Assembly: GCF_004348985.1 (NCBI RefSeq) | Contig: NZ_SMKW01000019.1 | Coordinates: 1 to 64,000, forward strand | Direction: 5' to 3' | DNA length: 64,000 bases | Source: Saccharopolyspora elongata | Lineage (GTDB): Bacteria; Actinomycetota; Actinomycetes; Mycobacteriales; Pseudonocardiaceae | Shown here: positions 1 to 8,575 of the stretch, one piece after another | Position numbering within the stretch: the stretch's first letter is position 1 | How the letters are laid out: each line of letters begins with the position of its first letter | Program-made: the position numbers and the translations under genes | The notes under the pieces: model-generated | The model's database searches: none | Told to the model about the DNA's origin: nothing | What the model saw: the letters and a program-made list of their open reading frames with translations, nothing else

Positions 1-126
1 GGTGCGCGGTTGGCGTTGCATCTGGCGTTGGAGTTGAAGCGTCGTGGTGGTGGGGTTGGTGCGGCGGCGTTGTGCGGTGGTGGTGGGCAGGGTGACGCCC
101 TGATCCTCCGCGTACCAACAGCCTGA
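1..126 (+). CDS. Thiolase / acetyl-CoA acetyltransferase, C-terminal end (partial)
   Basis: Only the last 41 codons are in the window; the gene starts upstream. The translation ends with a thiolase C-terminal helix ([18 protein letters not shown]) followed by the catalytic cysteine loop [14 protein letters not shown], which fits the family pattern CxGxGxG. The cysteine removes the alpha proton of acetyl-CoA in Claisen condensation or thiolysis. Codon use over the first 90 bases is odd for this chromosome (TTG, GGT, CGT and GTT are frequent) and returns to the usual GC-ending pattern in the last dozen codons. Whether it is biosynthetic or degradative cannot be judged from the fragment. Confidence 0.8.
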   Translation, partial: GARLALHLALELKRRGGGVGAAALCGGGGQGDALILRVPTA

Positions 127-302
127 CGAAACAGACGCGCTGATGGCCGGTCGGGGACTTCCGGCCCTGTGCTCGGCCGCCCGGCGGGTTCCACCCTCGT
201 GCTGTGCTTGGGAGGTGGTCGTTTTTTCGGCCACCTCGAACCCGGCTCCGGATCAGGATGCGTCGATGGCGAGGTTCGGCGGCCTCGCCCTGGGGAGGCG
301 CG

Positions 303-830
303 ATGGCCCACTTGGCGCGAGACCGTGCAGCCGTGCTGCGAAGCATCGGGCTGGCGGGAGGTGTCCTGGCCCTCGCGACCGCATGCGTGCCCGTCGGGGA
401 GGAGCCCGCGGGCAGCGGACCTGGAACACCCCCGCCACCGACGATGGCCCCGCCGGTCACCGGCGGCGCCATTGCGGTCCAGACCCGCGAAGTGCCCAAC
501 CTCGGCGCCGTGCTCACGGGCCCGGACGGGCGCACGGTGTACCTGTTCGACAAGGATCGAAGCGACCAGCTGGCCTGCCTGGAGGCGTGCGCAGGCGATT
601 GGCCGCCGCTGACCACGACCGCTCCGCCCATCGCGGGGCCGGCCGTGAACCCGGCCCTGCTCGCCACGACCCGGCGCCCGGACGGCAGCACGCAGGTCGT
701 CTACAACGGGCACCCGCTGTACTACTACGTCGGCGATGAACTGGCGGGCCAGGCCAACGGCCAAGCCGTGAACTCCAACGGTGGCAACTGGTACGCGATC
801 TCACCTGCGGGAAACCGGATCGGCGGGTAG
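303..830 (+). CDS. Secreted-repeat (PF03640-type) lipoprotein
   Basis: A 175-residue exported lipoprotein. The ATG at 303 follows a GGGAGG ribosome site and gives a short basic N-terminus, a hydrophobic stretch (SIGLAGGVLALATAC) and a lipobox cysteine near residue 26. A Pro/Gly-rich linker follows. The mature part carries two units of the secreted-repeat family: VLTGPDGRTVYLFDKD with CLEACAGDWPPL, then a unit with YNGHPLYYYVGD and a final NGGNWYAISPAG. The family is widespread in actinomycetes and is thought to be membrane-attached; its biochemical role is not established. It stands alone between a thiolase end and an Asp23 gene on the other strand. Confidence 0.85.
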   Translation: MAHLARDRAAVLRSIGLAGGVLALATACVPVGEEPAGSGPGTPPPPTMAPPVTGGAIAVQTREVPNLGAVLTGPDGRTVYLFDKDRSDQLACLEACAGDWPPLTTTAPPIAGPAVNPALLATTRRPDGSTQVVYNGHPLYYYVGDELAGQANGQAVNSNGGNWYAISPAGNRIGG

Positions 831-852
831 GCCGTGCGGTGCCCGGCCGCAA

Positions 853-1323
853 TCATTCGACGCGTGCGGGCGCCGCCTCCTCCTCACCGGGCAGGCGGAT
901 GTCGATGACCTCGATGTTGACCTCCACGACCTGCAGCCCGGTCATGCGTTCCACGCCGGTGATGACGTTGCGCCGCACCGCTCGTGCCAGCTCCACCAGG
1001 GAAACGCCGTAATCCACGATGATCTGCAGGTCGATCGCGGTCTGCTTCTCGCCCACTTCCACGTTCGCGCCCGAGGTCTGCGCGGCGCTGGCGCCGGGAA
1101 TGCGCTCCCTCAGCGCGCCGAACGCCCGTGCCATCCCGCCGCCCAGCGCGGCCACCCCAGGGACTTCGCGGGTGGCCGTCACCGCGATCTTCTGCACCAC
1201 CACGACCCCGATCGTCGTGCGGCCCTGACCGGTCTCGGCGACTTCGCCGGTCGTCGTGGTCCACCTGACAGCCTCGGTGGTCTCCGCCTGCTCTTTCGAT
1301 GTTCTTCCGCCCGATTCGGCCAT
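853..1323 (-). CDS. Asp23/Gls24 family envelope stress protein
   Basis: A 156-residue protein of the Asp23/Gls24 (DUF322) family. These small proteins associate with the membrane and respond to cell-wall or alkaline stress in Gram-positive bacteria. The domain covers residues about 40-145: GVVVVQKIAVTATREVPGVA, a central GANVEVGEKQTAIDLQIIVD strand, then GVSLVELARAVRRNVITGVE and a closing VVEVNIEVIDI strand. The N-terminus is polar and Thr/Glu-rich. The ATG at 1323 has a GGGAGA site upstream. Actinomycetes often carry several of these in a row; here only one is visible. No signal peptide or transmembrane helix is present. Confidence 0.85.
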   Translation of the reverse strand: MAESGGRTSKEQAETTEAVRWTTTTGEVAETGQGRTTIGVVVVQKIAVTATREVPGVAALGGGMARAFGALRERIPGASAAQTSGANVEVGEKQTAIDLQIIVDYGVSLVELARAVRRNVITGVERMTGLQVVEVNIEVIDIRLPGEEEAAPARVE

Positions 1324-1504
1324 CGCTGCCGTCTCCCTGTTCGATTTCGGCTCGCGCGCGTCTCGCCTCGAGATTCGGTGATGACTGGCTGCCTACCAGT
1401 CTGCGACGTTCGCGCACTGTCGGCAGGTCGTCGCAGGGCGTGCTCGTCGGGCAGTGCCGAACGCGCGGCCGGCTGTCGCCGGGGGAGGCCGTCAGCTTAA
1501 TGTT

Positions 1505-1518
1505 GCTTAACGTTCAGC
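1505..1518. promoter_or_regulatory. Candidate LacI-family operator upstream of the LacI gene
   Basis: GCTTAACGTTCAGC is a near-perfect 14-bp palindrome centred on CG, the typical centre of LacI/GalR operators. One symmetric pair is mismatched. It lies about 60 bp upstream of the regulator start at 1579, where autoregulation of the whole lacI-MFS-SDR-BKACE operon would be expected. Confidence 0.4.
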
Positions 1519-1578
1519 GAGCGCCTTAGGTTCACCCCGGATCTGAGATCCGCATCGCACGTCAAGGGAGACTCGGCT

Positions 1579-2649
1579 GTGGAGATCGCGACTCGTCGCT
1601 CCTCGCGCCGACCGGGCACGGTCTCGGCGGCCGCGGTGGCGCGCGCCGCCGGCGTTTCCACCGCCGCCGTCTCCTACGTGATGAACGGAAAGGGCGGGGT
1701 GGCGCCGGAAACGCGCCGGCACATCCTCGCCGTCGCCGATGAAATCGGTTTTCGCCCGCCGAACCGGGGAAAGCCGGTCGACCCGAATCGCACCCGCGTC
1801 ATCGGGCTGGTGCAACCCAACATCATCAATCCGACCTATCCGCGATTCGCGCAGAGCATCGTTTCCGCGGCCGCCGAAGCCGGGTACGAGGTATTCGTCG
1901 CGACCACCCAGGACGACCTCCGGACGCTGGGCAAGGTCTCCAGCAGCCTGGTGCACCGCAACGTCGACGGGGTCGTCCTGAGCGCCGCGTTCCGGGAGGA
2001 CGCCACCGCGTTGCGGACCCTGCGCGCCGCCCGGATCCCGTACGTCTACCTGTCGCGGAGATCCCAGTACCTGGAGGGCGATTTCGTCGGCATCGACGAC
2101 GCCGCAGCGGCGACGTCGTTGATGGAGCACGTGCTGGCGCACGGCCACACCGACATCGCCGCCGTGATCGGGCCGCGGTTCTCCTCGGCGTCCCTGGCCC
2201 GGGAGCAGGCCTTCGTGTCGACCGCCCGCGCGCACGGCGTCGACATCGGCGGCGACCGCAAGATCAGCACCGAGCTCAACAGCGACGGCGGCCGCCGCGC
2301 GGCGGCCCGCCTGTTCGCCCGCGACGATCCGCCGAGCGCCATCGTGTGCGGCAGCGACGAGCTCGCGATCGGCATCCTGGAGTACGCGGTGGAACACGGC
2401 ATCCGGGTGCCCGAGGACGTCGCGGTGACCGGGCACGACGGCATTCCGCACAGCATGTCCGGGCTGATCGGGCTCACCACCGTCATGCAGCCGCACGAGG
2501 AAATGGGCCGGGAGGCCTTCGGAATGCTGCTCAAACGCATGGAAAAGCCGTCGAACAGCTACCAATCGCTGGTGTGCGCGCACCGCCTGCACATCGGCCG
2601 GACCTGCGGTTGCGAACCGACCCGGGCCGCCGAGAAATACCGCCGCTGA
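1579..2649 (+). CDS. LacI/GalR-family transcriptional regulator
   Basis: A 356-residue regulator starting at GTG with an AAGGGAG site. An N-terminal LacI helix-turn-helix covers residues about 15-60 (VARAAGVSTAAVSYVMNGK, with the hinge-region motif IGFRPPNRG). A periplasmic-binding-protein-like sensor follows (VIGLVQPNIINPTYPRF, then VDGVVLSAAF, ending in the usual TTVMQPHEEMGREAFGMLL). The C-terminus is extended by a Cys-containing tail (RTCGCEPTR) common in actinobacterial members. It is the first gene of a four-gene co-directional run and probably represses it until a small carboxylate or its breakdown product binds. The ligand cannot be read from the sequence. Confidence 0.92.
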   Translation: MEIATRRSSRRPGTVSAAAVARAAGVSTAAVSYVMNGKGGVAPETRRHILAVADEIGFRPPNRGKPVDPNRTRVIGLVQPNIINPTYPRFAQSIVSAAAEAGYEVFVATTQDDLRTLGKVSSSLVHRNVDGVVLSAAFREDATALRTLRAARIPYVYLSRRSQYLEGDFVGIDDAAAATSLMEHVLAHGHTDIAAVIGPRFSSASLAREQAFVSTARAHGVDIGGDRKISTELNSDGGRRAAARLFARDDPPSAIVCGSDELAIGILEYAVEHGIRVPEDVAVTGHDGIPHSMSGLIGLTTVMQPHEEMGREAFGMLLKRMEKPSNSYQSLVCAHRLHIGRTCGCEPTRAAEKYRR

Positions 2650-2714
2650 AAAAGCGAATTCCCGAAGAAGAACCCGACCATCCGGCACGCCGGAAAAGAA
2701 CCGAAGGTCACGCC

Positions 2715-4019
2715 ATGCCGAAAAGCGCCCCAGAATCGGTGATGCGCTCGCCCAGCGAGCTGAACGGAGTCATTTTCCGGAAGTTGCTCCCGCTGCTGAT
2801 CGGGGCCTACATCATCAGCTTCCTGGACCGGACCAACATCGGTATCGCGAAGGAACACCTGCAGATCGACCTGGGCATTTCGGCGACCGCCTACGGGATC
2901 GGCGCCGGGCTGTTCTTCATCACCTACGCGCTGGCGGAGATCCCGTCGAACCTGATCCTGCACCGGGTCGGGGCGCGGTTCTGGATCACCCGGATCATGA
3001 TCACCTGGGGCCTGGTGTCCGCCGGGATGGCCTTCGTGCAGGGCGAGTGGTCCTTCTACATCATGCGGATGCTGCTCGGAGTGGCCGAGGCCGGCCTGTT
3101 CCCGGGCGTCATGTACTTCCTGACGCAGTGGTTCACCCGCGCCGACCGCGCCAAGGCCAACGGCCTGTTCCTGCTCGGCGTGTCCGCGGCGAGCATCCTC
3201 GGCCCGCCGCTGGGCGGCCTGCTGCTCGGGATGGGCGGCCTCGGCGGCATGCACGGCTGGCAGTGGATGTTCCTGATCGAGGGGCTTCCGGCCTGCCTGT
3301 TCGCCTTCGTGGTGTGGAAGAAGCTGCCCGACCGGCCGGACCAGGCGAAGTTCCTGACCGCGGCCGAAGCCGAAGACCTGCAGCGCCGCATCGCCGCCGA
3401 GGACGAGGCGGGCGCGGAGGCGTCCGGCACGCACAGCATGCGCCAGGTGTGGCGGGACAAGCAGATCCTGCTGGTGGTCGCGATCTACCTGTCGCAGCAG
3501 ATCGCGGTGTACGCGCTGTCCTACTTCCTGCCGTCGATCATCGGCACCTACGGCGAGCTGTCGTCGCTGCAGATCGGGTTGCTGACCTCGGTCCCGTGGA
3601 TCTTCGCCGGTCTGGGCGCGTTCCTGGTGCCGCGGTTCGCCGTCAACGGCGGCAGCTCCCGCAGGCTGGTCACCATCACGATGGGCGGGATCTGCGTCGG
3701 TTTCGCGCTGGGCGCGGTCTCCGGCCCGGTCGTCGGCCTGATCGGGTTCTGCCTCGGCGCGTTCTCGTTCTTCGCGATGCAGCCGATCCTCTACACGTTC
3801 CCGGCGTCCCGGCTGAGCGGGGCGACCCTGGCGGGCGGCATCGCGTTCGTCAACACCATCGGGCTGTTCGGCGGATTCCTCGGCCCGTACGCGATGGGCG
3901 CGATGGAGGACTTCACCGGCAGCAAGCTGTCCGGCCTGTGGTTCGTCGTCGGCGTGTGCGCCATCGGCACCGCGCTGTCGTTCTTCCTCAAGTACGGCGA
4001 CGCCGAACGGCGTTCGTGA
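2715..4019 (+). CDS. MFS transporter, anion:cation symporter (ACS) type
   Basis: A 434-residue, 12-helix major facilitator. The ATG at 2715 precedes a soluble start and helix 1 with LIGAYIISFLDRTNIGIAK, the signature of the ACS family, which imports organic anions such as phthalate, tartrate and hexuronates. The loop 2-3 region, an EIPSNLILHRVGARFWI segment and the charged central loop (DRPDQAKFLTAAEAEDLQRR) are also typical. It lies 65 bp after the LacI gene and 28 bp before the SDR gene, so it is very likely the importer for the acid degraded by this operon. The exact substrate is unknown. Confidence 0.9.
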   Translation: MPKSAPESVMRSPSELNGVIFRKLLPLLIGAYIISFLDRTNIGIAKEHLQIDLGISATAYGIGAGLFFITYALAEIPSNLILHRVGARFWITRIMITWGLVSAGMAFVQGEWSFYIMRMLLGVAEAGLFPGVMYFLTQWFTRADRAKANGLFLLGVSAASILGPPLGGLLLGMGGLGGMHGWQWMFLIEGLPACLFAFVVWKKLPDRPDQAKFLTAAEAEDLQRRIAAEDEAGAEASGTHSMRQVWRDKQILLVVAIYLSQQIAVYALSYFLPSIIGTYGELSSLQIGLLTSVPWIFAGLGAFLVPRFAVNGGSSRRLVTITMGGICVGFALGAVSGPVVGLIGFCLGAFSFFAMQPILYTFPASRLSGATLAGGIAFVNTIGLFGGFLGPYAMGAMEDFTGSKLSGLWFVVGVCAIGTALSFFLKYGDAERRS

Positions 4020-4047
4020 ATCCGGAGTTCCAGGAAGGGTGCAGGAA

Positions 4048-4812
4048 GTGGATTTCTCGGGAAAGCGGGTGCTCGTCACCGCCGGTGCGGACGGCATCGG
4101 GCTGGCGATCGCCGGCCGGTTCGCCGGGCTGGGCGCCCGCGTGCTCGTCACCGACATCAACGAGGACGCGGTGCGGGCGGCCGGGCGACGGGGCCTGGCG
4201 GCCCGGGTCTCGGACGCTTCGAGCGAAGCGCAGGTCGAGGAGCTGATGGGGGCCGTGCGCGCGGAGCTCGGCGGCCTGGACGTGCTGGTCAACAACGCGG
4301 GCATCGCCGGTCCGACCGGGCCGGTGGAAACGCTGGACGGTGCCGCGTGGGCGCGGACCTTCGAGGTCAACGTCCACAGCCAGTTCTACTGCGTGAAGCA
4401 CGGGTTGCCGCTGCTGCGCGAGGCCACCGACGCGTCCATCGTGAACCTCTCCTCGGCCGCGGGGCGGCTCGGCATGGCCGGGCGCAGCGCGTACTCGGCG
4501 TCGAAGTGGGCGGTGGTGGGCTTCACCAAGACCCTGGCGATCGAGCTCGGCCCGGAGGGGATCCGGGCGAACGCGATCTGCCCCGGCGCGGTCGACGGCC
4601 CGCGCATCCGCGCGGTCATCGAGGCGAAGGCGGAGATGCTGGGCAGGCCGGTGGCGGAGATCGCGGCCACCTACCAGGACCAGTCGTCGATGCGCCGGCT
4701 GGTCACCGCCGAGGACATCGCGGACATGGCCGCGTTCCTGGCGAGCCCGCTGGCCCGCAACGTCAACGGCCAGGCGATGGCGGTCGACGGCAACACCGAG
4801 AAGCTCTACTGA
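4048..4812 (+). CDS. SDR-family dehydrogenase (3-hydroxy acid type, inferred)
   Basis: A 254-residue classical short-chain dehydrogenase. The cofactor loop TAGADGIG is at residues 11-18, NNAG at 82-85, and the catalytic Ser at about 135 with Tyr149-x3-Lys153 (YSASK). The Asp after the second strand (TDINED) favours NAD over NADP. I prefer the GTG at 4048, because AGGAAGG at 4032-4038 sits 9 nt before it; an in-frame GTG at 4039 would be too close to that site. Between an organic-acid importer and a beta-keto acid cleavage enzyme, it most plausibly oxidises a 3-hydroxy acid to the 3-keto acid, but this is inferred only from context. Confidence 0.88.
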   Translation: MDFSGKRVLVTAGADGIGLAIAGRFAGLGARVLVTDINEDAVRAAGRRGLAARVSDASSEAQVEELMGAVRAELGGLDVLVNNAGIAGPTGPVETLDGAAWARTFEVNVHSQFYCVKHGLPLLREATDASIVNLSSAAGRLGMAGRSAYSASKWAVVGFTKTLAIELGPEGIRANAICPGAVDGPRIRAVIEAKAEMLGRPVAEIAATYQDQSSMRRLVTAEDIADMAAFLASPLARNVNGQAMAVDGNTEKLY

Positions 4813-4838
4813 CGATCCACTGTGGAGGTTTGACGCAG

Positions 4839-5771
4839 ATGGCAACCGGTCGCAAGGTCATCATCACGTGCGCGGTGACGGGCGCGATCCACACCCCGTC
4901 GATGTCTGAGCACCTTCCCGTCTCGCCGGCGGAGATCGCCGAGGCGGCGCTGGGCGCGGCCGAGGCGGGGGCGGCGATCGTGCACCTGCACGCCCGCGAC
5001 CCCGAGGACGGCAGGCCCTCGCAGGACCCCGCCCACTTCGAACCGATCCTGGCGCAGCTGAAGTCCCACACCGACGCGGTCATCAACATCACCACCGGCG
5101 GCTCACCGCACATGACCGTGCAGGAGCGGATGCGGCCCGCCGCGGTGTTCAAGCCGGAGCTGGCATCGCTGAACATGGGCTCGATGAACTTCGGCCTCTA
5201 CCCGATGCTGGACCGCTTCAAGGAATTCCGGCACGACTGGGAGCGGGAGGCCCTGGAGAAGAGCCGGGACCTGGTGTTCAAGAACACCTTCGCCGACATC
5301 GAGGCGATCCTGGCCATCGGCGCGGAGAACGGCACCCGGTTCGAGTTCGAGTGCTACGACATCGCGCACCTCAACAACCTGGCGCACTTCGCTTCGCGGG
5401 GCCTGGTGCGGGGCCCGCTGTTCGTGCAGTCGGTGTTCGGGCTGCTGGGCGGGATCGGCGCGCACCCCGAGGACCTGATGCACATGCGCCGCACGGCGGA
5501 CCGCCTGCTCGGCGACTCCTACCAGTGGTCGATCCTGGGCGCGGGCCGCAACCAGATCCCGCTGGCCACCATCGGCGCGGCCCAGGGCTCGCACGTGCGC
5601 GTCGGGCTGGAGGATTCGCTGTGGATCGGGCCCGGTGAGCTGGCCAAGACCAACGCCGACCAGGTGACGCGCATCCGCACCGTGCTGGAGGCGCTGAACC
5701 TGGAGGTCGCCACCCCCGACGAGGCCCGCGAGATCCTGCGGCTCAAGGGCAAGGACCAGGTCGGCTTCTGA
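4839..5771 (+). CDS. Beta-keto acid cleavage enzyme (BKACE, DUF849)
   Basis: A 310-residue (beta/alpha)8 enzyme of the BKACE family, founded by 3-keto-5-aminohexanoate cleavage enzyme Kce. Members condense a beta-keto acid with acetyl-CoA, then split it to acetoacetate and a CoA ester, using a bound metal. The metal-ligand motif IVHLHARDPEDGRPS, the NITTGG strand and the MNFG and FEFECYD segments are visible. A GGAGG site lies 10 nt before the ATG at 4839. It ends the lacI-MFS-SDR operon, so the SDR product is the expected substrate. Substrate specificity in this family depends on a few active-site residues and cannot be assigned here. Confidence 0.92.
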   Translation: MATGRKVIITCAVTGAIHTPSMSEHLPVSPAEIAEAALGAAEAGAAIVHLHARDPEDGRPSQDPAHFEPILAQLKSHTDAVINITTGGSPHMTVQERMRPAAVFKPELASLNMGSMNFGLYPMLDRFKEFRHDWEREALEKSRDLVFKNTFADIEAILAIGAENGTRFEFECYDIAHLNNLAHFASRGLVRGPLFVQSVFGLLGGIGAHPEDLMHMRRTADRLLGDSYQWSILGAGRNQIPLATIGAAQGSHVRVGLEDSLWIGPGELAKTNADQVTRIRTVLEALNLEVATPDEAREILRLKGKDQVGF

Positions 5772-5783
5772 CGGCTCGCCGCC

Positions 5784-5814
5784 TGAGCCGGAGCCCGGTG
5801 CGGGCTCCGGCTCA
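5784..5814. terminator. Bidirectional terminator between BKACE and CorA genes
   Basis: A perfect 13-bp inverted repeat (TGAGCCGGAGCCC and its complement) with a 5-nt loop lies between the convergent genes. Its right arm contains the stop codon of the CorA-like gene. It has no T-run, as is usual for actinomycete terminators. Confidence 0.75.
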
Positions 5815-6948
5815 CAACCAGTTGCGGCGCTTGAAGATCGTGTAGAGGCTCAGGCAGACCACCAGCATGAGGACGACCGCGAAGGGGTAGCCCAGGCCCC
5901 AGTGGAGTTCGGGCATGAAGTCGAAGTTCATCCCGTACACCGTGCCGATCAGGGTGGGCGCGAACAGGATCGCCGCCCACGACGAGATCTTCTTGATCTC
6001 CTCGTTCTGCGCGTAGCTGGCCTCGGTCATCCGCTTCATCTCTTCGTTCTGGGCCTGGGTGACCAGAGTGGCGTTGACCGTGAGGATGTTGTCGAGCATC
6101 TGGCGGAACCCGTCGACGCGCTCGGCGACCGTGGTGGCGTGGTCGGCGACGTCGCGCAGGTAGCGCTGCAGCTCCTCGTCGATGCGGTACTTCTGGAAGC
6201 CCGCCTCCAGGCTCCGCAGGATGGCCAGCAGCGGCTGCGTCGCCCGCTGGAACTCGATGACCTCGCGGGACAGCTCGTAGATGCGCCGCGAAACGTTCGG
6301 GTTCGCCTCGAAGACCTCGGTCTCGATCTCGTCGATGTCGTTCTGTAGGCCCGCGATGACCGGCGCGTAGCCGTCGACGACGTTGTCCAGCACCGCGTAC
6401 AGCACGGCCTCCGGGCCGCGCCGCAGCAGATCCGGGTCGTCCTCCATGCGGCGGCGCACCACCGACAGGTCGGGGGACTGGCCGTGGCGGACGGTGAGCA
6501 CGAAGTTGGGGCCGATGAACAGGTGCAGTTCGCCGAAGCTGACCTCTTCGGCCTCATCCACGTAGGTGGCGGCGCGCAGCACCACGAACAGCGTGTCGCC
6601 GTAGCGTTCGATCTTGGGGCGCTGGTGGGCGACGATCGCGTCCTCGACGGCGAGCTTGTGGAGATCGAATTCGTCGGCGGCGGCCAGCAGTTCCTCTTCG
6701 GCGGGGCGGTACAGCCCGATCCACGCCATCGTGCCGGGCTCGTCCCGCAGCAGCCGGTAGGTCTCGGCGAGGCTGGACGGGGTGGCGGTCCGGACGCCGT
6801 CGCGGTAGATCGCGGTGTCGATCAGCGGCCGGTCCGCCAGCGGCCGCTCGTCGGCGGAGCGGGGGTCCATGGAGTGCTCTGGAGCGGCGGGCCCGGACTG
6901 CTCCGGGGTGCGCCGGGGGCGCTTGCGCAGGGGACGCCATTCGGGCAC
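5812..6948 (-). CDS. CorA-family magnesium/divalent cation transporter
   Basis: A 378-residue CorA family member. A long cytoplasmic domain rich in acidic and helical segments (residues about 45-315) precedes two C-terminal transmembrane helices. The signature YGMNFDFMPEL sits at the end of helix 1, and the GMN triplet is the selectivity motif of Mg2+/Co2+ channels. The protein ends in a basic tail (IFKRRNWL), as is usual. The start is a GTG at 6948 with an AGGAGG site. It is monocistronic and convergent with the carboxylate operon. Related ZntB proteins export zinc instead, but the intact GMN and the F-x-PEL loop favour magnesium/cobalt uptake. Confidence 0.92.
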   Translation of the reverse strand: MPEWRPLRKRPRRTPEQSGPAAPEHSMDPRSADERPLADRPLIDTAIYRDGVRTATPSSLAETYRLLRDEPGTMAWIGLYRPAEEELLAAADEFDLHKLAVEDAIVAHQRPKIERYGDTLFVVLRAATYVDEAEEVSFGELHLFIGPNFVLTVRHGQSPDLSVVRRRMEDDPDLLRRGPEAVLYAVLDNVVDGYAPVIAGLQNDIDEIETEVFEANPNVSRRIYELSREVIEFQRATQPLLAILRSLEAGFQKYRIDEELQRYLRDVADHATTVAERVDGFRQMLDNILTVNATLVTQAQNEEMKRMTEASYAQNEEIKKISSWAAILFAPTLIGTVYGMNFDFMPELHWGLGYPFAVVLMLVVCLSLYTIFKRRNWL

Positions 6949-7256
6949 GAGGACCTCCTGGGCGGTCGGAGCATGCGTGGGCCGAGCGAGCGCCCGGCGG
7001 CTGCGATCGAGGCCAGCCTACTCAGTCCAGGCCGAGGTCCGCTGACATCGGTCTCATCGCCGGTCTGCCCGTCGAGCATCATCCGCCCCCGAACTCGTCT
7101 GCACCTTACGCCGTCCGCTGTGCGCTCAGGAGAGTCCTATGTGCACAACCAGCGGTGGACGTCGGACGACCGGGCCCGCAGCAGGGAAGGGCGTCTCCGT
7201 CCGGGCTGCCGCAGTCCTGTGTGGACCAATGGACGTTCGATGTGCGAAGTGCGGCG
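6949..7256. other. Intergenic region, no gene seen
   Basis: About 310 bp between the start of the CorA gene and the terminator of the OYE gene. It should contain the CorA promoter. No reading frame with coding character and no clear palindromic operator was seen. Confidence 0.5.
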
Positions 7257-7291
7257 GGGCGGGCGCTTTCGGTCGACGTCAACGCCCGCCC
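7257..7291 (-). terminator. Terminator downstream of the OYE gene
   Basis: Arms GGGCGGGCG (7257-7265) and CGCCCGCCC (7283-7291) form a perfect 9-bp stem about 18 bp after the stop codon of the minus-strand OYE gene. Confidence 0.6.
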
Positions 7292-7308
7292 TTCCGCGGA
7301 ACCGGTCG

Positions 7309-8427
7309 TCAGTGCAGGGTTTGCAGCGCGTCCTTGCTGAACGGGACCAGTTCCGCCAGGCGGCCGCCGAGGACCTTGTCCCCCCACTCGGGGTCGGCGA
7401 TCAGTGCTCGACCGACGGCGACGAGGTCGAACTCGTCGCGCTCCAGGTGTTCGGCGAGCCGCTCGATGCTCTCCACCGCCGCGGCGGCTCCCGTGATGGC
7501 GCCGGGCTCGAAGACCTTGTCGAGGCCGACCGAGCCGACGGTGATGACCGGCTTGCCGGTGAGCTTCTTCGTCCACCCGGCGACGTTCAGGTCCGACCCG
7601 GATTCGGGGAACTCCGGCACCCAGTAGCGGCGTCCGGAGGCGTGGAAGGCGTCGACTCCCGCGTCGGCCAGCGGGGTAAGCAGGGATTCGAGCTCGCCGG
7701 GGTCCTCGGCGAGCCGGGCGTCGTAGTGGTTGGCCTTCCACTGGGAGAACCGCAGCACGACCGGGAAGTCCGGCGCGACCCGCTCGCGGACGGCGGCCAC
7801 GATGTCGGCGGCGAACTTGGTCCGGGAGAGCAGGTCGCCGCCGTAGGCGTCGGTGCGCTGGTTGGTGCGCTCCCACAGGAACTGGTCGATGAGGTAGCCG
7901 TGCGCGCCGTGCAGTTCCACGCCGTCGAAGCCGATCCGCTCGGCCGCCTGCGCGGCGTCGGCGAACGCGCTGATGACGTCGTCGATGTCGGACAGCGTCA
8001 GCGGCTCGCCCGCGCCGGGCATGCCGTCCAGCGTGAGCCCGGACGGTCCCACGGACGGGGCCTCCGGGAACGGCGGTGCGCCCGCCGGCCGCTGGATCCC
8101 GACGTGCCAGATCTGCGGCATGATCTTGCCGCCGTGCGCGTGCACGGCCTCCACGACGCGGCTCCAGCCGGCGAGCTGCTGCTCGCCGTGGAAGCGGGGG
8201 ACCCCGTCGCTGAAGCCGGCGGACCGGTGGTCGATGAAGGTGCCCTCGGTGATGATCAGGCCGGTCCCCGCCGCGGCGCGGCGGGCGTAGTAGGCGGCCA
8301 CGTCCTCGCCGGGAACACCACCGGGGGAGAGCTGGCGGGTCATGGGTGCCATGACGATCCGGTTCGGCAGCTCGGCCGAACCCAACGTGAACGGGCGGGA
8401 CAGTGCCTGAGCTGCGCGGGTGCTCAC
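7309..8427 (-). CDS. NADH:flavin oxidoreductase, old-yellow-enzyme family
   Basis: A 372-residue FMN-dependent (beta/alpha)8 oxidoreductase. N-terminal PNRIVMAPMTRQLSPGG is the OYE flavin-binding start. The substrate-binding pair appears as VELHGAHGYLIDQFLW, and VAVGRALIADPEW forms the phosphate-binding end. Such enzymes reduce activated C=C bonds of enones, maleimides or nitro compounds with NAD(P)H. The start is a GTG at 8427 with an AGGAGA site. The divergent neighbour is an Rrf2-type regulator with a palindrome between the two genes, so redox- or electrophile-dependent repression is likely. A second, different OYE lies at 33312. Confidence 0.92.
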   Translation of the reverse strand: MSTRAAQALSRPFTLGSAELPNRIVMAPMTRQLSPGGVPGEDVAAYYARRAAAGTGLIITEGTFIDHRSAGFSDGVPRFHGEQQLAGWSRVVEAVHAHGGKIMPQIWHVGIQRPAGAPPFPEAPSVGPSGLTLDGMPGAGEPLTLSDIDDVISAFADAAQAAERIGFDGVELHGAHGYLIDQFLWERTNQRTDAYGGDLLSRTKFAADIVAAVRERVAPDFPVVLRFSQWKANHYDARLAEDPGELESLLTPLADAGVDAFHASGRRYWVPEFPESGSDLNVAGWTKKLTGKPVITVGSVGLDKVFEPGAITGAAAAVESIERLAEHLERDEFDLVAVGRALIADPEWGDKVLGGRLAELVPFSKDALQTLH

Positions 8428-8510
8428 CGTGTCGGTCTCCTGCCGTGTGCTTGCGGGCGATCGCCCGCGTTTAAATGTTCAAGTCAAAGATACATTTAGC
8501 GGCGAGAAGT

Positions 8511-8527
8511 GCAACTGTGATAGTTGC
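8511..8527. promoter_or_regulatory. Candidate Rrf2 operator between OYE and Rrf2 genes
   Basis: GCAACT-GTGAT-AGTTGC is a perfect 6-bp inverted repeat with a 5-nt spacer, located about 50 bp upstream of the Rrf2 start and in the OYE promoter region. The surrounding bases are AT-rich for this chromosome, as expected for a shared promoter. Confidence 0.55.
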
Positions 8528-8575
8528 TATTCTGGAGTGGGCGTCGGCGTCGATCCGCGGGAGGGGGTGGAGACC

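Noticed and set aside
8420..8575. Longer N-terminus for the Rrf2 regulator
   Set aside because: The extension covers the OYE promoter and the GCAACT...AGTTGC operator and does not resemble the family; the GTG at 8576 has a proper ribosome site.
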